Positions 11,510 through 22,674 of a stretch of 64,000 bases of DNA are shown piece by piece. The translations under genes were made by a program, and so were the position numbers. The notes under the pieces were generated by a model that was given only the letters and a program-made list of their open reading frames with translations, did not search any database and was not told the origin of the DNA. How positions within the stretch are numbered: the stretch's first letter is position 1; the number at the start of each line of letters is the position of its first letter. Source of the stretch: Anaeramoeba flamelloides (Eukaryota; Metamonada; Anaeramoebidae); contig JANTQA010000026.1 of the NCBI GenBank assembly GCA_027625915.1, forward strand, positions 248,001 through 312,000. The letters run 5' to 3'.

Positions 11510-14500
11510 ATGAATAAACAAGTGTTCAAAACTTTACTTCAAAAAGTTAATTCGAACGACGAAAGATTTCAAAAGGTTTATCTTTCTGGGAAACCACTAG
11601 GGATGGAATCAGTGGGGCTGATCAGTAAAGCACTAATGAACAACAAAACTGTCACTGCCTTGAAGCTTTCTAATTGTCATATGGAACCTGAAGCGGTGCA
11701 AACACTCTGTGAGACTTTAAAATTAAATAAAGCAATTACAAAACTTGATCTTTCTTCGAATGACATCGGGCACCAAGGAGCAAAATCACTCAGAAAGGTT
11801 TTACAAAGCAACACAGCAATGACAAAGGTTAATCTCTCAGGTTGTGCAATTGGCTCAGGAGGAATGCTCCATTTAAGCCAAGCTCTCAAAGCCAACGTAA
11901 CGTTGACAGAGATCATCCTTAGTAATAACCAAATTGGGAACGAAGGATTAAAATTTTTAAGTGAAGCAATAAAAATCAACCAAACACTGAGAGAAATATC
12001 TTTGTATAACAATGGAATACGTGCTGAAGCAATGGAGCCGCTTTGTGAGTCTTTAAAATTAAATAAAGCAATTACCAAACTTGATCTTTCTTCAAATGAA
12101 ATCGGGCCTTTTGGGACACAAACATTGTGTGAATTCTTAAAAGTCAACCAAACAGTGAGGGAACTTTCTCTTTATCTGAACGGTGTTGGAAAAGAAGGAA
12201 CAAAATCGCTAAGTGAAGCTCTAGTATTCAACCAATCTCTGACCGAACTTGATCTCTATGGAAACCAAATTGGAAATGAGGGTATGATCTCACTAAGTGA
12301 AACCCTCAAGACCAACAATTGCATAACAAAGCTTGATCTTTCCAAGAACGAAATTAAAGTAGAAGGAATCGAATCGCTAACGGAAGCACTGGTAGTCAAC
12401 AAGACAATAAAGAGCATCGATCTCTCAGAAAACCTAATTGGATCGAGTGGAATGAAATCCTTAAGCAAGAGCATAGCCATTAACCCGACCATTACGGAGC
12501 TTGATCTGTCTAGTAACCGAATTAAAGCAGAGGGGGTGAAATATCTCTGTGGAGCATTAGACAAAAGCAATACAATTACTGTGCTTGATCTTTCTGGGAA
12601 CACAATTGAAGCAGAGGGGATGAAATGTCTTAGTGAATCTTTCAAAGTGAACACTGCAATTACCGAACTGAATCTTTCTGCGAACGCAATTGGGAACAAG
12701 GGAATAGAGTTTTTAAGTGGATATTTGAAAGAGTACAACAACAGCCAAAAAATTACTTCACTGTATCTTTCTTGGAACAATATTCAAGCCGAGGGGATGG
12801 AACGTCTCAGTGATTCTTTAAAATTGGATACAACACTTACTGAACTTGATCTTTCGTATAACAATATTGGGACAGAGGGAATGAAACGCCTAATTCAATC
12901 TTTAACAGAAAACCATACCATTATTAAACTTGATATTTCTGCAACAGGAATCAGGACAGAAGGAGTGAAGCCATTAATAGAATATTTAAAAGCAAACCAA
13001 ACAATTGCGTACTTATTTCTGCTTCAAAATGGCATTGAAGATGTCACGGAAGAGAAAGAGAAAATCGTCCAAGAACTTATCGAATCGCTAAAATGCAATA
13101 AATCTCTGACTGATCTTGATCTGAGAGAGAACAATATCAAGAAGGAAAATTTAGATGCAATTGATTTATTAATCCAAAGAAATCAAAACTTGCAAGTAAA
13201 ATTAACCAATTCAGTGAAAGACTTTGGCGGCGATTTAGAATCATTCAAAGATTTAATACAAATTGAAAAAATTCCTTTGATATATCAATATTCAAAAGTA
13301 ATTCGCAACTACGTGAACAAAACAAAAGAAAACACCATTTTACATAGAGCCATTTATAATAACCAAATCGACATTATTTTTTATCTGTTGTTCGCAAACA
13401 ACGAAGAAAAGGATCAAGTAATTATTTCAAAAAGAAATGACCTGATTAATCTTCGGAGTTCAAAAACGAGGAAAAGCGCATTAGATTTGTTACACCCACA
13501 TGAACTTTTAATCAAAGACTTTCACAATTATTACTCTCGGTTTATTTATTTATCTTCCTCCTCCTCCTCATCATCATTTTTCAATAAGAACCATAAATCA
13601 AATGGCTTCCCAAATAAATTAATTGCAGAAGAAGAAATAGTCCTGATGCGAACTGGCAAAGAATGGAAAGTAATTAAAAATCAATTCAAAAAAGAGTTAT
13701 CTCAAAATCAAAAACAATTGTTTTTAAAATGGTTATATTGCCCAGTTTCTTTTCACTTTTACGAAACACAAATAATTCTTCAAATTTTCAAATTCTTAAA
13801 TCTTTTTCAAGATCAACAATTTCTGAATATTCAGAATAATCCAAAAAAAACTAAACAAAACAATAAGATTGATAATGGTATTATTAAAATTTATAATTCT
13901 AATTCTAATAATATGAATGATGTCAATGAAACCCAAAGAATAGACGAAAAAGAGAAAGAGAAAGAAAAAGAGAAAGAGAATGAGAAAAAGAAAGAGAAAG
14001 AGAATGAGAAAGAGAATGAGAACGAGAAGAAAAAAACTAATAATGGGGATAATCCATTCAACAGAATTCAAAAAAATTTCATCAAATATTTATTTTCCAA
14101 TGAAAAATTAATCAATGATTTCCAAAATTATATCGAAAAATATCATAATTCAGAAAAAAAAAATTTTGTTATCAACAAAAAACAGAAGAAGAAGAAGAAG
14201 AAGAATGAAAAGCATAATGAGAATATCAAAATCAAATCAATCAAAATCAATAAATTTATTCTCTGTCTGAGATCAAATCTATTCAGAGAAATGCTTTTAA
14301 ATATCTTTACTTCTCGAAATGAAAAAGAAAATGAAAAACTTGAAAACCCAATTAATCAAGTTACAGATTATTTACATACAATTCCTGAATTTTACCCCTT
14401 TTTCTTATCTGAAATGTATAATTTAAAGGCCATTAATAACACAATAAGAAACTCAAAATCGTCATCAAAAACAATAAATAAAATTCTTTTACAAGATTTT

Positions 14501-14620
14501 AATACACAAAATATCCAAAATTTAATTAACTTCTTTTTCGAACATAACGTTCATGGCTTTTATCAAACAAATCCTTTATTATTTATTTTTAATTTATTTA
14601 ATTTATCAAAAAGAATATAG
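11510..14620 (+). CDS. LRR-ankyrin-BTB-like protein, 1036 aa
   Basis: Single uninterrupted frame starting at ATG 11510. Residues about 15-560 are leucine-rich repeats of the ribonuclease-inhibitor type, about 28 residues each, with the recurring pattern LDLSxNxIGxEGxxxLxxxL; roughly 18-19 units. Around residues 600-665 is an ankyrin-like segment (TILHRAIYNNQIDIIFYLL, then KSALDLLHPHE). A poly-Ser tract, a Lys/Glu/Asn run (about residues 805-845) and a poly-Lys stretch follow. The C-terminal part (about 865-1020) has the core of a BTB/POZ fold: IKINKFILCLRSNLFREML matches the BTB helix in which a conserved HK..L..RS..F pattern is expected, and NTQNIQNLINFFFEHNV resembles the later helix. The conserved His of BTB is Asn here. 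Likely a cytosolic scaffold or ubiquitin-ligase adaptor; that role is inferred from the domain types only. Confidence 0.9.
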   Translation: MNKQVFKTLLQKVNSNDERFQKVYLSGKPLGMESVGLISKALMNNKTVTALKLSNCHMEPEAVQTLCETLKLNKAITKLDLSSNDIGHQGAKSLRKVLQSNTAMTKVNLSGCAIGSGGMLHLSQALKANVTLTEIILSNNQIGNEGLKFLSEAIKINQTLREISLYNNGIRAEAMEPLCESLKLNKAITKLDLSSNEIGPFGTQTLCEFLKVNQTVRELSLYLNGVGKEGTKSLSEALVFNQSLTELDLYGNQIGNEGMISLSETLKTNNCITKLDLSKNEIKVEGIESLTEALVVNKTIKSIDLSENLIGSSGMKSLSKSIAINPTITELDLSSNRIKAEGVKYLCGALDKSNTITVLDLSGNTIEAEGMKCLSESFKVNTAITELNLSANAIGNKGIEFLSGYLKEYNNSQKITSLYLSWNNIQAEGMERLSDSLKLDTTLTELDLSYNNIGTEGMKRLIQSLTENHTIIKLDISATGIRTEGVKPLIEYLKANQTIAYLFLLQNGIEDVTEEKEKIVQELIESLKCNKSLTDLDLRENNIKKENLDAIDLLIQRNQNLQVKLTNSVKDFGGDLESFKDLIQIEKIPLIYQYSKVIRNYVNKTKENTILHRAIYNNQIDIIFYLLFANNEEKDQVIISKRNDLINLRSSKTRKSALDLLHPHELLIKDFHNYYSRFIYLSSSSSSSSFFNKNHKSNGFPNKLIAEEEIVLMRTGKEWKVIKNQFKKELSQNQKQLFLKWLYCPVSFHFYETQIILQIFKFLNLFQDQQFLNIQNNPKKTKQNNKIDNGIIKIYNSNSNNMNDVNETQRIDEKEKEKEKEKENEKKKEKENEKENENEKKKTNNGDNPFNRIQKNFIKYLFSNEKLINDFQNYIEKYHNSEKKNFVINKKQKKKKKKNEKHNENIKIKSIKINKFILCLRSNLFREMLLNIFTSRNEKENEKLENPINQVTDYLHTIPEFYPFFLSEMYNLKAINNTIRNSKSSSKTINKILLQDFNTQNIQNLINFFFEHNVHGFYQTNPLLFIFNLFNLSKRI

Positions 14621-15119
14621 CTTTTTTATTATTTTTCCATTTACTATTTTTGAGTTTCCCTTTTTTTTTCTCAAATCAAGAATGAAAATTTTTTTTTATA
14701 AAAAAGTAGAGAAGAAAGAAAAATTATCAACAATGTGGTCTCTAATTTGGTGGGCAACTATTGAATAAGAGAAATGATGAGAAAAATTTAGCTTCTTATT
14801 ATATGCGATTACCTTCTGCTTTTATCAACTTCTATCGGACACAGTACGAATATCTTGTGATGGGATCAACTACTCTGTCAAATTAGGCATGACCTTAACC
14901 ACGTAAATGCAATGTCAGTGATTTTAAATTTTTTAACATCATCAACATAAAAGAAAACAATCAAAAACCCATTCAACACTTGGGTTTTAAAAAAAGTATA
15001 TTATATTATGTTTTGGCTTTTATTTTATTTTTTTACTCTCTTTCTTTCAGAAAACTAAATTGAGTTTAAAATACTTCTAATTACTGTAATTAAAAGATTC
15101 TTTTGACTACTCTTTGAAT

Positions 15120-15215
15120 TAGAAGTCACAAATTTAGTCACTTCAAAACTCTCTCTTTAACAAATTAAGATCTCTTGAGTACTTAACCCTTACCAATAAA
15201 GTCTACTTTCCTTTT
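15120..15215 (+). repeat. Dispersed repeat R5, copy a
   Basis: Shares AAATTTAGTCACTTC, CTCTCTTTAACA and a later AACCCTTA-CAATAAA block, in the same order and spacing, with 59364-59455. Type unknown; no terminal repeats were seen. Confidence 0.6.
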
Positions 15216-15489
15216 TTTTTTTACTTTTCTTTCTCATTTTCTTGTCTTTGCATTAAAATTATAATTTTTTCTTTTTTTTTATAAAGAAAAGATATTATAT
15301 CATGAATACTATAATCTTGCCCACATTAGTAAGGATAAAAAACACTAAATTAATTTAGAGATTAAGGAAGTGTCATCAAGTGCTGTATAGTGTCATCAAG
15401 TACCTAGTTTTTCTTTAATTTGATAAATAAATTGAATATTAAAAAAATTTTTAATTTAACTCTTAAATTCAAAAAAACATAACATCATT

Positions 15490-15640
15490 TTTCCAGAATT
15501 CAAAAGAATAGAGTAAAATCTATAATTTTATAAATAAACAGGGAACTCAACAAAACATAATGGCACTTTTCCAGAATTCAAAAGAATGGTGAAATAATCA
15601 AAGATTTTACTCTATTCTTTTAAATTCTCGAAAACCTAAC
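15490..15640. repeat. Inverted repeat with one arm duplicated
   Basis: Left arm TTCAAAAGAATAGAGTAAAA pairs with right arm TTTTACTCTATTCTTTTAAA near 15605-15630. A direct copy of the outer part (TTTTCCAGAATTCAAAAGAA) also occurs near 15570. Possibly a degenerate MITE. Confidence 0.55.
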
Positions 15641-15809
15641 AAAAAGCACTAGGATTTTTTTTAATTTAAGAAATATACCAAAAATTAAATAAATTTTTAG
15701 TTTAATTCTCAAATTAAAAAAAAATTAACAACAAATGGAAGGTAATTTTATCTGGATCACCTCTCATTGATGAAAAATAAAAATAAAGAAAAAATATTTT
15801 ATAAAAAAA

Positions 15810-15866
15810 AGTGATTTTATCGTGACTCAAATCTCTACCTCGTATTGAATAGCTGAGCCAATCACT
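15810..15866 (-). other. tRNA-like remnant with A-box and B-box
   Basis: On the minus strand the ends AGTGATT and AATCACT form a 7-bp acceptor-like stem. Inside are TGGCTCAGC, close to the polymerase III A-box, and GATTTGAGTC, close to the B-box, followed by a T-run like a polymerase III terminator. At 57 bases it is too short for a normal tRNA and I see no anticodon arm. Probably a tRNA pseudogene or a SINE head. Confidence 0.35.
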
Positions 15867-17634
15867 TCACTAAAATGGAAAACTTTCAAAAAGTTTTGAT
15901 TCTGATAATTCATAAAAAAAACACATTTTTAAAATGGATTTACTTTGATTTTGTTGTTCATATTTTTTGGATATTAATGAAAGTGATTGAATAAACTGAA
16001 AGATGGTATTTTTTTATACAATTTCATTTTTAAAGATTAAATGTTAGGAGAGGAAAGAAGAGAAAATATATGAAAAAAATATTTTTTGAAATAGAATTTC
16101 CTATTAGAACTGTTTTTTTTTTTATTGGTGATTCTTAACAAAAGATATTTGTAAATTAATTTTTGTGAGCCGATAAATAAGTTTTAGGAAAAGCTTTCCA
16201 ATAGGATATATATATATTTCCAGGAGAGGATTTTTTTATATTTTCCCAAATATAATATATACTATCTTTGAGAAAAGCTTTTTAATTATTCCAATTGTGT
16301 TATTTTTGTATTTTTAGGTACTTTTTTAGATTTCAATATTTTTTAATCCCTGTTTTGAATTTCAAATTTTTATAAATTTACATAGTATTAGTATATCTGA
16401 AATTTTTTTTTATGTTAGAACAGAAATTTCTCTACCATTATAAGAGTTGGTTTTCTAAAACAACCCAAAAAGATTGTATTTTAAACTAAAATATAAATTC
16501 TTGTCTTTAAAAATGCTAAAAAATTTTTAAAATTATTTTTACTTTTTACAAAATTAATGTCAAAATAATTTTTTTAATATATTTGAAAATCAAGATTTAT
16601 TATTTTTTTTATTTTAAAGTTTTTTTCATGTTTGACCATTATTTGTGATCATACCCCAATTTCTTCTTGTTTTATGGTATTTTATAAATCAGTCTTCTAT
16701 ATTAATCTTTTGTACCTTTCAATATTAATATCAAATCACAATTAAACATTTGAACGAATGTAGTGAATGTTTTTTTTTTTTATTTTGAAAATAATAAATA
16801 AAACCATATAATGAAGGATAAAATGAATATACTGGATGAACTCCTCTACTTTCTTTTGAATAATACTCAAATATAAATAATTTTATTATTGCATTTTTCC
16901 TGGTTTTTTAATTTGTTGAGGTGAATATACAATATATTTACTTAAATTCATCACAAAAATTATATTACAACGAAATAACTAGATGCCATGAATAATTTAA
17001 TGTATAATTCATAATTCCATGAAAAAAAAAAATGATAAATCACTTTTAATTGTAAAACTCTAGTAAAATGGGAAATTTTTTTAAATATTTTAATACTTAT
17101 TGTGTTCCACTGATCAATAAATATTTTGGAAACTGAAAAACCTGAAACGGGAATAATACCTATTGTTAAAATTTTTAAGCCAATTTTATATGCATACTAT
17201 AATCATAGCATCAAAAAATCCAAAAAATTCAATTTTACTAAGGCTTACAATTAAATCTGAAATTATGAAAATTAAACAATATTAGATTTTGATTCAATGT
17301 AATGATTTGAATTCAAATAATTACTCTACCCATTTTTTGGACTTGGTTTCTATTTTCAAATGACCAAAAAAAATCATTACATAATATTTAAGAAGGAGAA
17401 CATTTGTTGACATCTATTAATTAAAATTGATTTGAAATTATTTTCAAGAATTGTTTAAAACCCTCTGACTCTTTATATTAAAATTGAGGAATAATTGTTG
17501 AATTTGTTGTCTGGTTACTTAGACGCTTTACGTTTGAAGAAATTGTTTTTCTTTACTAATTAGGGTGTATTGATCTCACCAAAAAGTCAATAATTGCAAG
17601 AAACTTTGTTCATTTTTATTTCATAATTGTTTTT

Positions 17635-18228
17635 ATGGAGAAATATAAAATTGCTGTTCTAGGTTTGATGGGTTCTGGAAGAAGTTCAATAACACTACGT
17701 TATCTCAAGAAAGAGTTTTATGGTGAAACAGATCCAACAATTGAAGAAGAATATGAAACCACAGTCACAATTGATGATCAGGATATTGGTTTGACCATTC
17801 TGGACAACGCAGGAGGAGAAGAACTCAGCTATACACTGAAAGAATATTTCCAAAATGGGCATGGGATCATTCTTGTATTTTCGTTGACAAATATGACGAG
17901 CTTTCTGAATTGTGAAAGATATATAAGGCTGTTTGAAATTGTCACAAATAGAGATGCCAAAGATCACCCGATCCTTTTGTTAGGTAATAAAAAGGATCTC
18001 GAGGAAAAAAGATGTGTTCCAGTCGAGAAGACAAAAGATTTCCAAAAGAGAATTAAAGCACATTATTGGGAAGTATCTGCACTCACAGGTGAAAATGTTG
18101 ATCAAGCAATTAATGAATTTGTGAAAGCAATAAGGAACCAATACACAGAAAAGGATAAACAGGGGTATCAAAAAAACAATGCTAAAAAATCGAAATTTAA
18201 AAGGATCTTTTCAAGAAAAAAAAAATAA
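17635..18228 (+). CDS. Atypical Ras-family small GTPase, 197 aa
   Basis: Ras-type GTPase by length and motif order, and residue numbers match Ras exactly up to the G3 motif. G1 is GLMGSGRSS at 10-18; Ras has GAGGVGKSA, so Gly12 is Met and the nucleotide-binding Lys16 is Arg. G2 Thr35 is kept (DPTIEEEYE). G3 is LDNAGGEE, so the catalytic Gln61 is Gly. G4 NKKD is intact. G5 is SAL rather than SAK. The C-terminus is strongly basic (KSKFKRIFSRKKK) with no CAAX cysteine, so membrane binding, if any, would be electrostatic rather than by prenylation. The family normally switches between GTP and GDP states; this member is predicted to hydrolyse poorly and perhaps bind nucleotide weakly. The frame is intact and single-exon, so it is not an obvious pseudogene. 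Confidence 0.92.
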   Translation: MEKYKIAVLGLMGSGRSSITLRYLKKEFYGETDPTIEEEYETTVTIDDQDIGLTILDNAGGEELSYTLKEYFQNGHGIILVFSLTNMTSFLNCERYIRLFEIVTNRDAKDHPILLLGNKKDLEEKRCVPVEKTKDFQKRIKAHYWEVSALTGENVDQAINEFVKAIRNQYTEKDKQGYQKNNAKKSKFKRIFSRKKK

Positions 18229-18622
18229 AACACCTCTACCACTATAATTGAAAAAGTCAAGTCCCAAACAAATTGCCAACCTTTGTTGGTTGTTTTTTGT
18301 TCGGTGTCTGATTAAACATTAAACACAATTTTATTTCACTATTCGATCCCTTCAGAAATTTTTCAAATGGTTTGATACTTTGTTTTGATGTATAGGGCTG
18401 TTAAATCATAAGAAAAAGATCAAAATTTTCATTCAACTTTCCTCAACAATCACATTCCAAGATTTAAAAAAAATCACCAAAAGTCCCAATTCGATAAGAC
18501 GCAAATTCATAATTTAAGCTGATTTGAACAGAATTAAAAATTTGAAATTTTACACGATTAATAAAATCTTATTTTGTGGAAGTCTGAATGAACATTTTAT
18601 TCCTTTTCGTTTGTAACAAATA

Positions 18623-19115
18623 GTAGTAAAAAAAAATACCTGGACATGAAAAAAATCCATGAAAAGATTTTTAATTGTTAATATAAGGAAAATTGTTGTC
18701 AAATTGCTTATATTTTAAATCAAATCTTTTTTCATAATAACCAAATTTTACATGAATTAAGGAATAAACCTACCCAAAGTTCATAAAAGTGGGAGTGTGT
18801 CTATTGAACACTCATTTAATTGTTTGGTAACTCAAAGTAGATCAACTTATTTTGAAAAACAATCCAGTTTTATAGAGGTTTACAGAGTTTGGAAAATGAA
18901 AAATTTTTTTCTGGTTTTTTGATTGATTGAATATTGTTTTGAACAAAGGTTATTTAATTAATCATCATTCTAATAAGTGGGTGAGTAAAAATTTAAAAAC
19001 TTTTATTCTTAAATAAAAGGATTTGATTTTAATTCTTTGCAATTACATAACAATTTTACTAATATTCATAATTAAAAATCGTGTTATAATTTTTTTTTCA
19101 TGTAAGGCTTTTTTC
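18623..19115 (+). repeat. Repeat R1, copy a (MITE-like)
   Basis: About 493 bp, collinear with the copies at 26660-27160 and 59761-61253 along the whole length (for example ATAAACCTACCCAAAGTTCAT and TATAGAGGTTTA blocks). The left end GTAGTAAAAAAAAATACCTG matches the R1 terminal repeat; the right end is decayed. Confidence 0.85.
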
Positions 19116-20275
19116 AATGCTATATTCACATTTATTAAATCTCTTTAATGGTTCTGAAAATAATTCAATAAAACAATCTTTTGGGTTTGTGATTTTAAGG
19201 GATTAGTGCAGACATGAATTCGTCTTTATTTAAAGTGTATTGTAATTGAAAATAAATCATATTAGTGTATGAAGTTTAAATTTTCTAACAAAACTATTTT
19301 TATTTGAAATATTATTGATTAATAAATTATTGGATTTTTTACTAATGGTTTTACAATGACAAATTATCATTACTAATTTTTTTTTTTTTTTATTTTTCAA
19401 AATCTAAAAATTGTAACCAAAATCATAAAAATTCGGTCTTTTAAAAAAATATTAAGAACTCACAAAGGTAATATTATTTTTTAGATTTTTTAGTTTGAAA
19501 ATATACCATATTAATTCAAAAAATAAAAAACCGAAAGAGTGATTATAATAATATTATTTTTTATCTTACACCCTAAGTAATCAAATAAGTTACAAAAAAA
19601 TAATTCATTTTTTCAGTTACAATTCTTGAATAAAAAATACCTATTTGTTTTAAAAAGTTTTTATAGCTGAGTTAAAGTTGAAAAAAAAAAAAAAAATGAT
19701 TATATGATATTATTATGTTAATCATTAATTAATATTTATTGTTTTTTTTTTTTTTTTTGGTATCACTTATTTTGAGTATTTTTTACCTTATATATGATTG
19801 TATCGTATCTATCAAAAAGCCCAAGGATTTTAATTTCGTTTCTTTTCTTTGAAAAATTAAGAGATTATTTTTACACGTATAGACACAAACCAAAAAATTT
19901 TCCAAGAAATACTTTTCTTTTTGTTTTTTTTTTTTTTCCTAACAAACCCATATATTTGGTGGTTGAATTTTAAAATTACTTTTAATTGTGGAATAAAAAG
20001 AATAATGTTTTCAATGACCTTGCAGATTAATAAACAAAAAAGAAGAAGAAGAAGAAGATTGTCATTTAAATTTAATCATTGATTTTCCAACTCTAAAAGG
20101 CAAATTTAAAACATAATGAGTTTTTATATACTCAAGAGTTCGTTTGCTGAGAGATTTTTCAAACATTTTCTTTGGAAAGTTCAATGAAAACTTTTCTTCA
20201 ATTTATTTCCCAATTTAGAATTTATATACAATATGAAAATAATTTATCAAAATAATCTATGAATTGATAATTATA

Positions 20276-20952
20276 AACTAAATTCCAAAAATTTGGACAC
20301 ATTTTAAATAGTTGAAAGGATAACAATACCACACGTTACTTTCAATTTTGTAATAAATTTTGATTTTACCAACTATTTCATTTTTTGTCTTTTTTGTTTT
20401 GTTTTCATTATCTTTTTTCCAGCTAAGTAATCGGTTTATCTAGATCTTGTTTATTTTTTTCCAAGAGTTGATAGAAGGTTAGGGTTGGGTTTGTTAAATA
20501 TAAAAATCACATAAAATTGGTAGATGGTATCTTATCATTTGATCGATCAACAATTGTTAGTGAAATTTTAACAAATTTATTTATTGAGAGAAAGGAATAA
20601 TCAAATAAATTTACTACATAAAAAAGAGAAGAAGAAAAATAATTAAAATATTAAAGTAAAAAAATAGTATATCATTTACATGACCAAATTAAAAATAATC
20701 CAAGTACTGAAAGGGGGGGGATTTCAACAAATTTCCCTATACATTTTTTGATCCTCACGTTTCATTATTTTGTATACACCGGTTTTTTTTTTTTATTATT
20801 TGATTAATATGAAAATGATTACATATAAAAGCATTCATACTGGTTAACATAAATGTTATTTTATATAAAGTTTGGAAAAATATAAACAATTGACTTTTTT
20901 TTTTATTTCCTATTTTTAATTTTGGGTGTGTCCAAATTTTTGGAATGTGGTT
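20276..20952 (+). repeat. Repeat R3, copy a (Tc1/mariner-like non-autonomous element)
   Basis: 677 bp flanked by TA on both sides. The left end AACTAAATTCCAAAAATTTG and the right end CAAATTTTTGGAATGTGGTT form terminal inverted repeats continuing to GGACACA. The left half is repeated at 51096-51450. No transposase frame inside. Confidence 0.8.
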
Positions 20953-21159
20953 TAATTTTTTCTTATATTAAGGGTTTTAATATCTGGGCATGCCTTTACT
21001 ATTATAAAAATAATATATCATTATTTCTCAATAAATAAAAAGAAGTAAACTTTAATAAAATAATTTTTAACCAAGTTTGTTTATATTATTATTGGTAATT
21101 ATTAATCATGGAATCCCTTATTTTATATTGTAATACCCCTTTGAATTTTCAGTAAGTTA

Positions 21160-22674
21160 TTTCCAAGAAAGTAGGTAAATTTATTTTAAAATATATTTAT
21201 TAAACTCAATCTTCAAAAGAGTATTTAAATATACAAATCTTAACAACTATTGAAAAGATTTTTGTTAATAATTCAATTTGTGTCTTAGTATCGTATTTAA
21301 TAAATAAAAGATAATGAATTTTCTGATCTTGATTTTATCTGATATTTTTTAGAGGTGAAAATTGATGTTTATTTTTTATTTTTGATCAAAAAAAAAATCA
21401 TTTTCAGAACTTGTTTTATCTCAACAAAATTTGAAATAGAATTGAAAATATATAACTACATTTTATTGTTTAAAAAATCATTTGTACCCATTCATATTTC
21501 CAGTTTTTTATTGAAATTATTCGTCAATTTTTTCACCAAAAAAAGTGTCATTGTTTTTTATTCTTTTTTTAGGAAATATTTTAAAAAAGTATATTTAGAA
21601 ATAAACACCTTAAGGGACTAGTCTATATAATTTTTTTTTTTAGGTAAATTTAATAGAGATTTAGATTTTTTTTTGCCAATTACTTAGATTTAAAATTAAA
21701 GTGAAAAAATTCTTAGTATATTAATGAAATCTTGCTAAATTACATTCATTAAATTTAGTTATTGTTTTTATAGAAATAAAAAATTTTTTCATTTTTTCAC
21801 TTTTTTGAAAGTTGCTTTTTTTCAACTTTTCGCAAAAATACAAAAAATAAAAAAAAATATGAGCAAGAAAGCAAAACCTTGTTATGTTCGTGGAAGATCT
21901 TCAAAAAATAGTTTGAAAAATAAAACTGAAAGGGTTTTTTTGGATTTGCATGAAAACATAGTTTTATTCGAAAAAAAAAATACAATATATGCTTTACTCT
22001 TAATAAAAGATTTTCTTTTTTTATATTGTACCATTCTTTTTTTTCATGAATCTACTTTTTCAGTTTACACTACTTTGTTTTTGTCGAATTTGAAGTTTTT
22101 TTAAGTGTTCCCAAATTACCATCCCAAAAGTTTTTGTCAGAGTCAAAAAAAATCAAAGAAAAGAATAAGAACTATTTTTTAAAAAAGTAATTATTGATAA
22201 AACAAATTGAGTTCTTTATAGAATCAATTTGGATGGATAGAAGCGAAGGAGAAAATATTCACCAGTTTTAAATTATTTTTTCGTTTTTAAAAATGAGAAT
22301 AAATATTATTTTTGAGAAAATAATTAAATCCAAAATTAATCAAAAAATTCTCATCCTTTAAAGATCTTTTTTGAAAAAAAAATTTTAAAAGTCACTTTCC
22401 TTGACATAACTGTAAAATATTAAAAAAACAAGAACTAAAAGTTCTAACATTGGAAAAACCTGTCTATTTTCAATTTTAAGCATATTTCAAGATAAGGATT
22501 CCTTATTTAATTATTTGTCAAAAAAAAAAAAATTAATATAGACTAGTCTCTTAACAATTTATTCAATCAGTATTAATATTAAACTTATTTTGGTAATGTC
22601 AATTAATGAATACCTCCACTTTAAAAGATTAATATTTTCTGAAATGTCAAAAAAATGCCCCACTTTTTTGGAAA
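21160..22674 (+). repeat. Repeat R2, copy a, split by a TTAA element
   Basis: The ends TTTCCAAGAAAGTAGGTAAA and CCCCACTTTTTTGGAAA form terminal inverted repeats, flanked by TA. Subtracting the inserted element and one TTAA (941 bp) leaves 574 bp, against 572 bp in the uninterrupted copy at 25913-26484, to which both halves align. Confidence 0.9.
21614..22550. mobile_element. TTAA-target (piggyBac-like) non-autonomous element
   Basis: 937 bp between two TTAA copies (21610-21613 and 22551-22554). The terminal inverted repeat is about 28-30 bp: left GGGACTAGTCTATATAATTT, right AAATTAATATAGACTAGTCTC preceded by an A-run. It lies inside R2 copy a. It contains a 99-codon frame (21805-22104) with a basic stretch after an internal Met at 21859 (MSKKAKPCYVRGRSSKNSLK), not recognised and probably not a transposase. 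A TTAA target is typical of piggyBac elements; the family assignment rests on that and on the ends only. Confidence 0.8.

Larger units (their letters stand above)
14621..17634. other. Intergenic, AT-rich; short repeats and a tRNA-like remnant
   Basis: No gene supported. It holds a dispersed repeat at about 15120-15215 that recurs near 59364-59455, an inverted repeat at about 15490-15640, a tandem pair of TAGTGTCATCAAGT near 15370-15400, and the tRNA-like remnant at 15810-15866. Beyond about 15900 I see only AT-rich unstructured DNA. Confidence 0.55.

Noticed and set aside
11677-12780. Long minus-strand frames opposite the LRR gene
   Set aside because: They mirror the LRR repeat periodicity and are shadows of the plus-strand gene.
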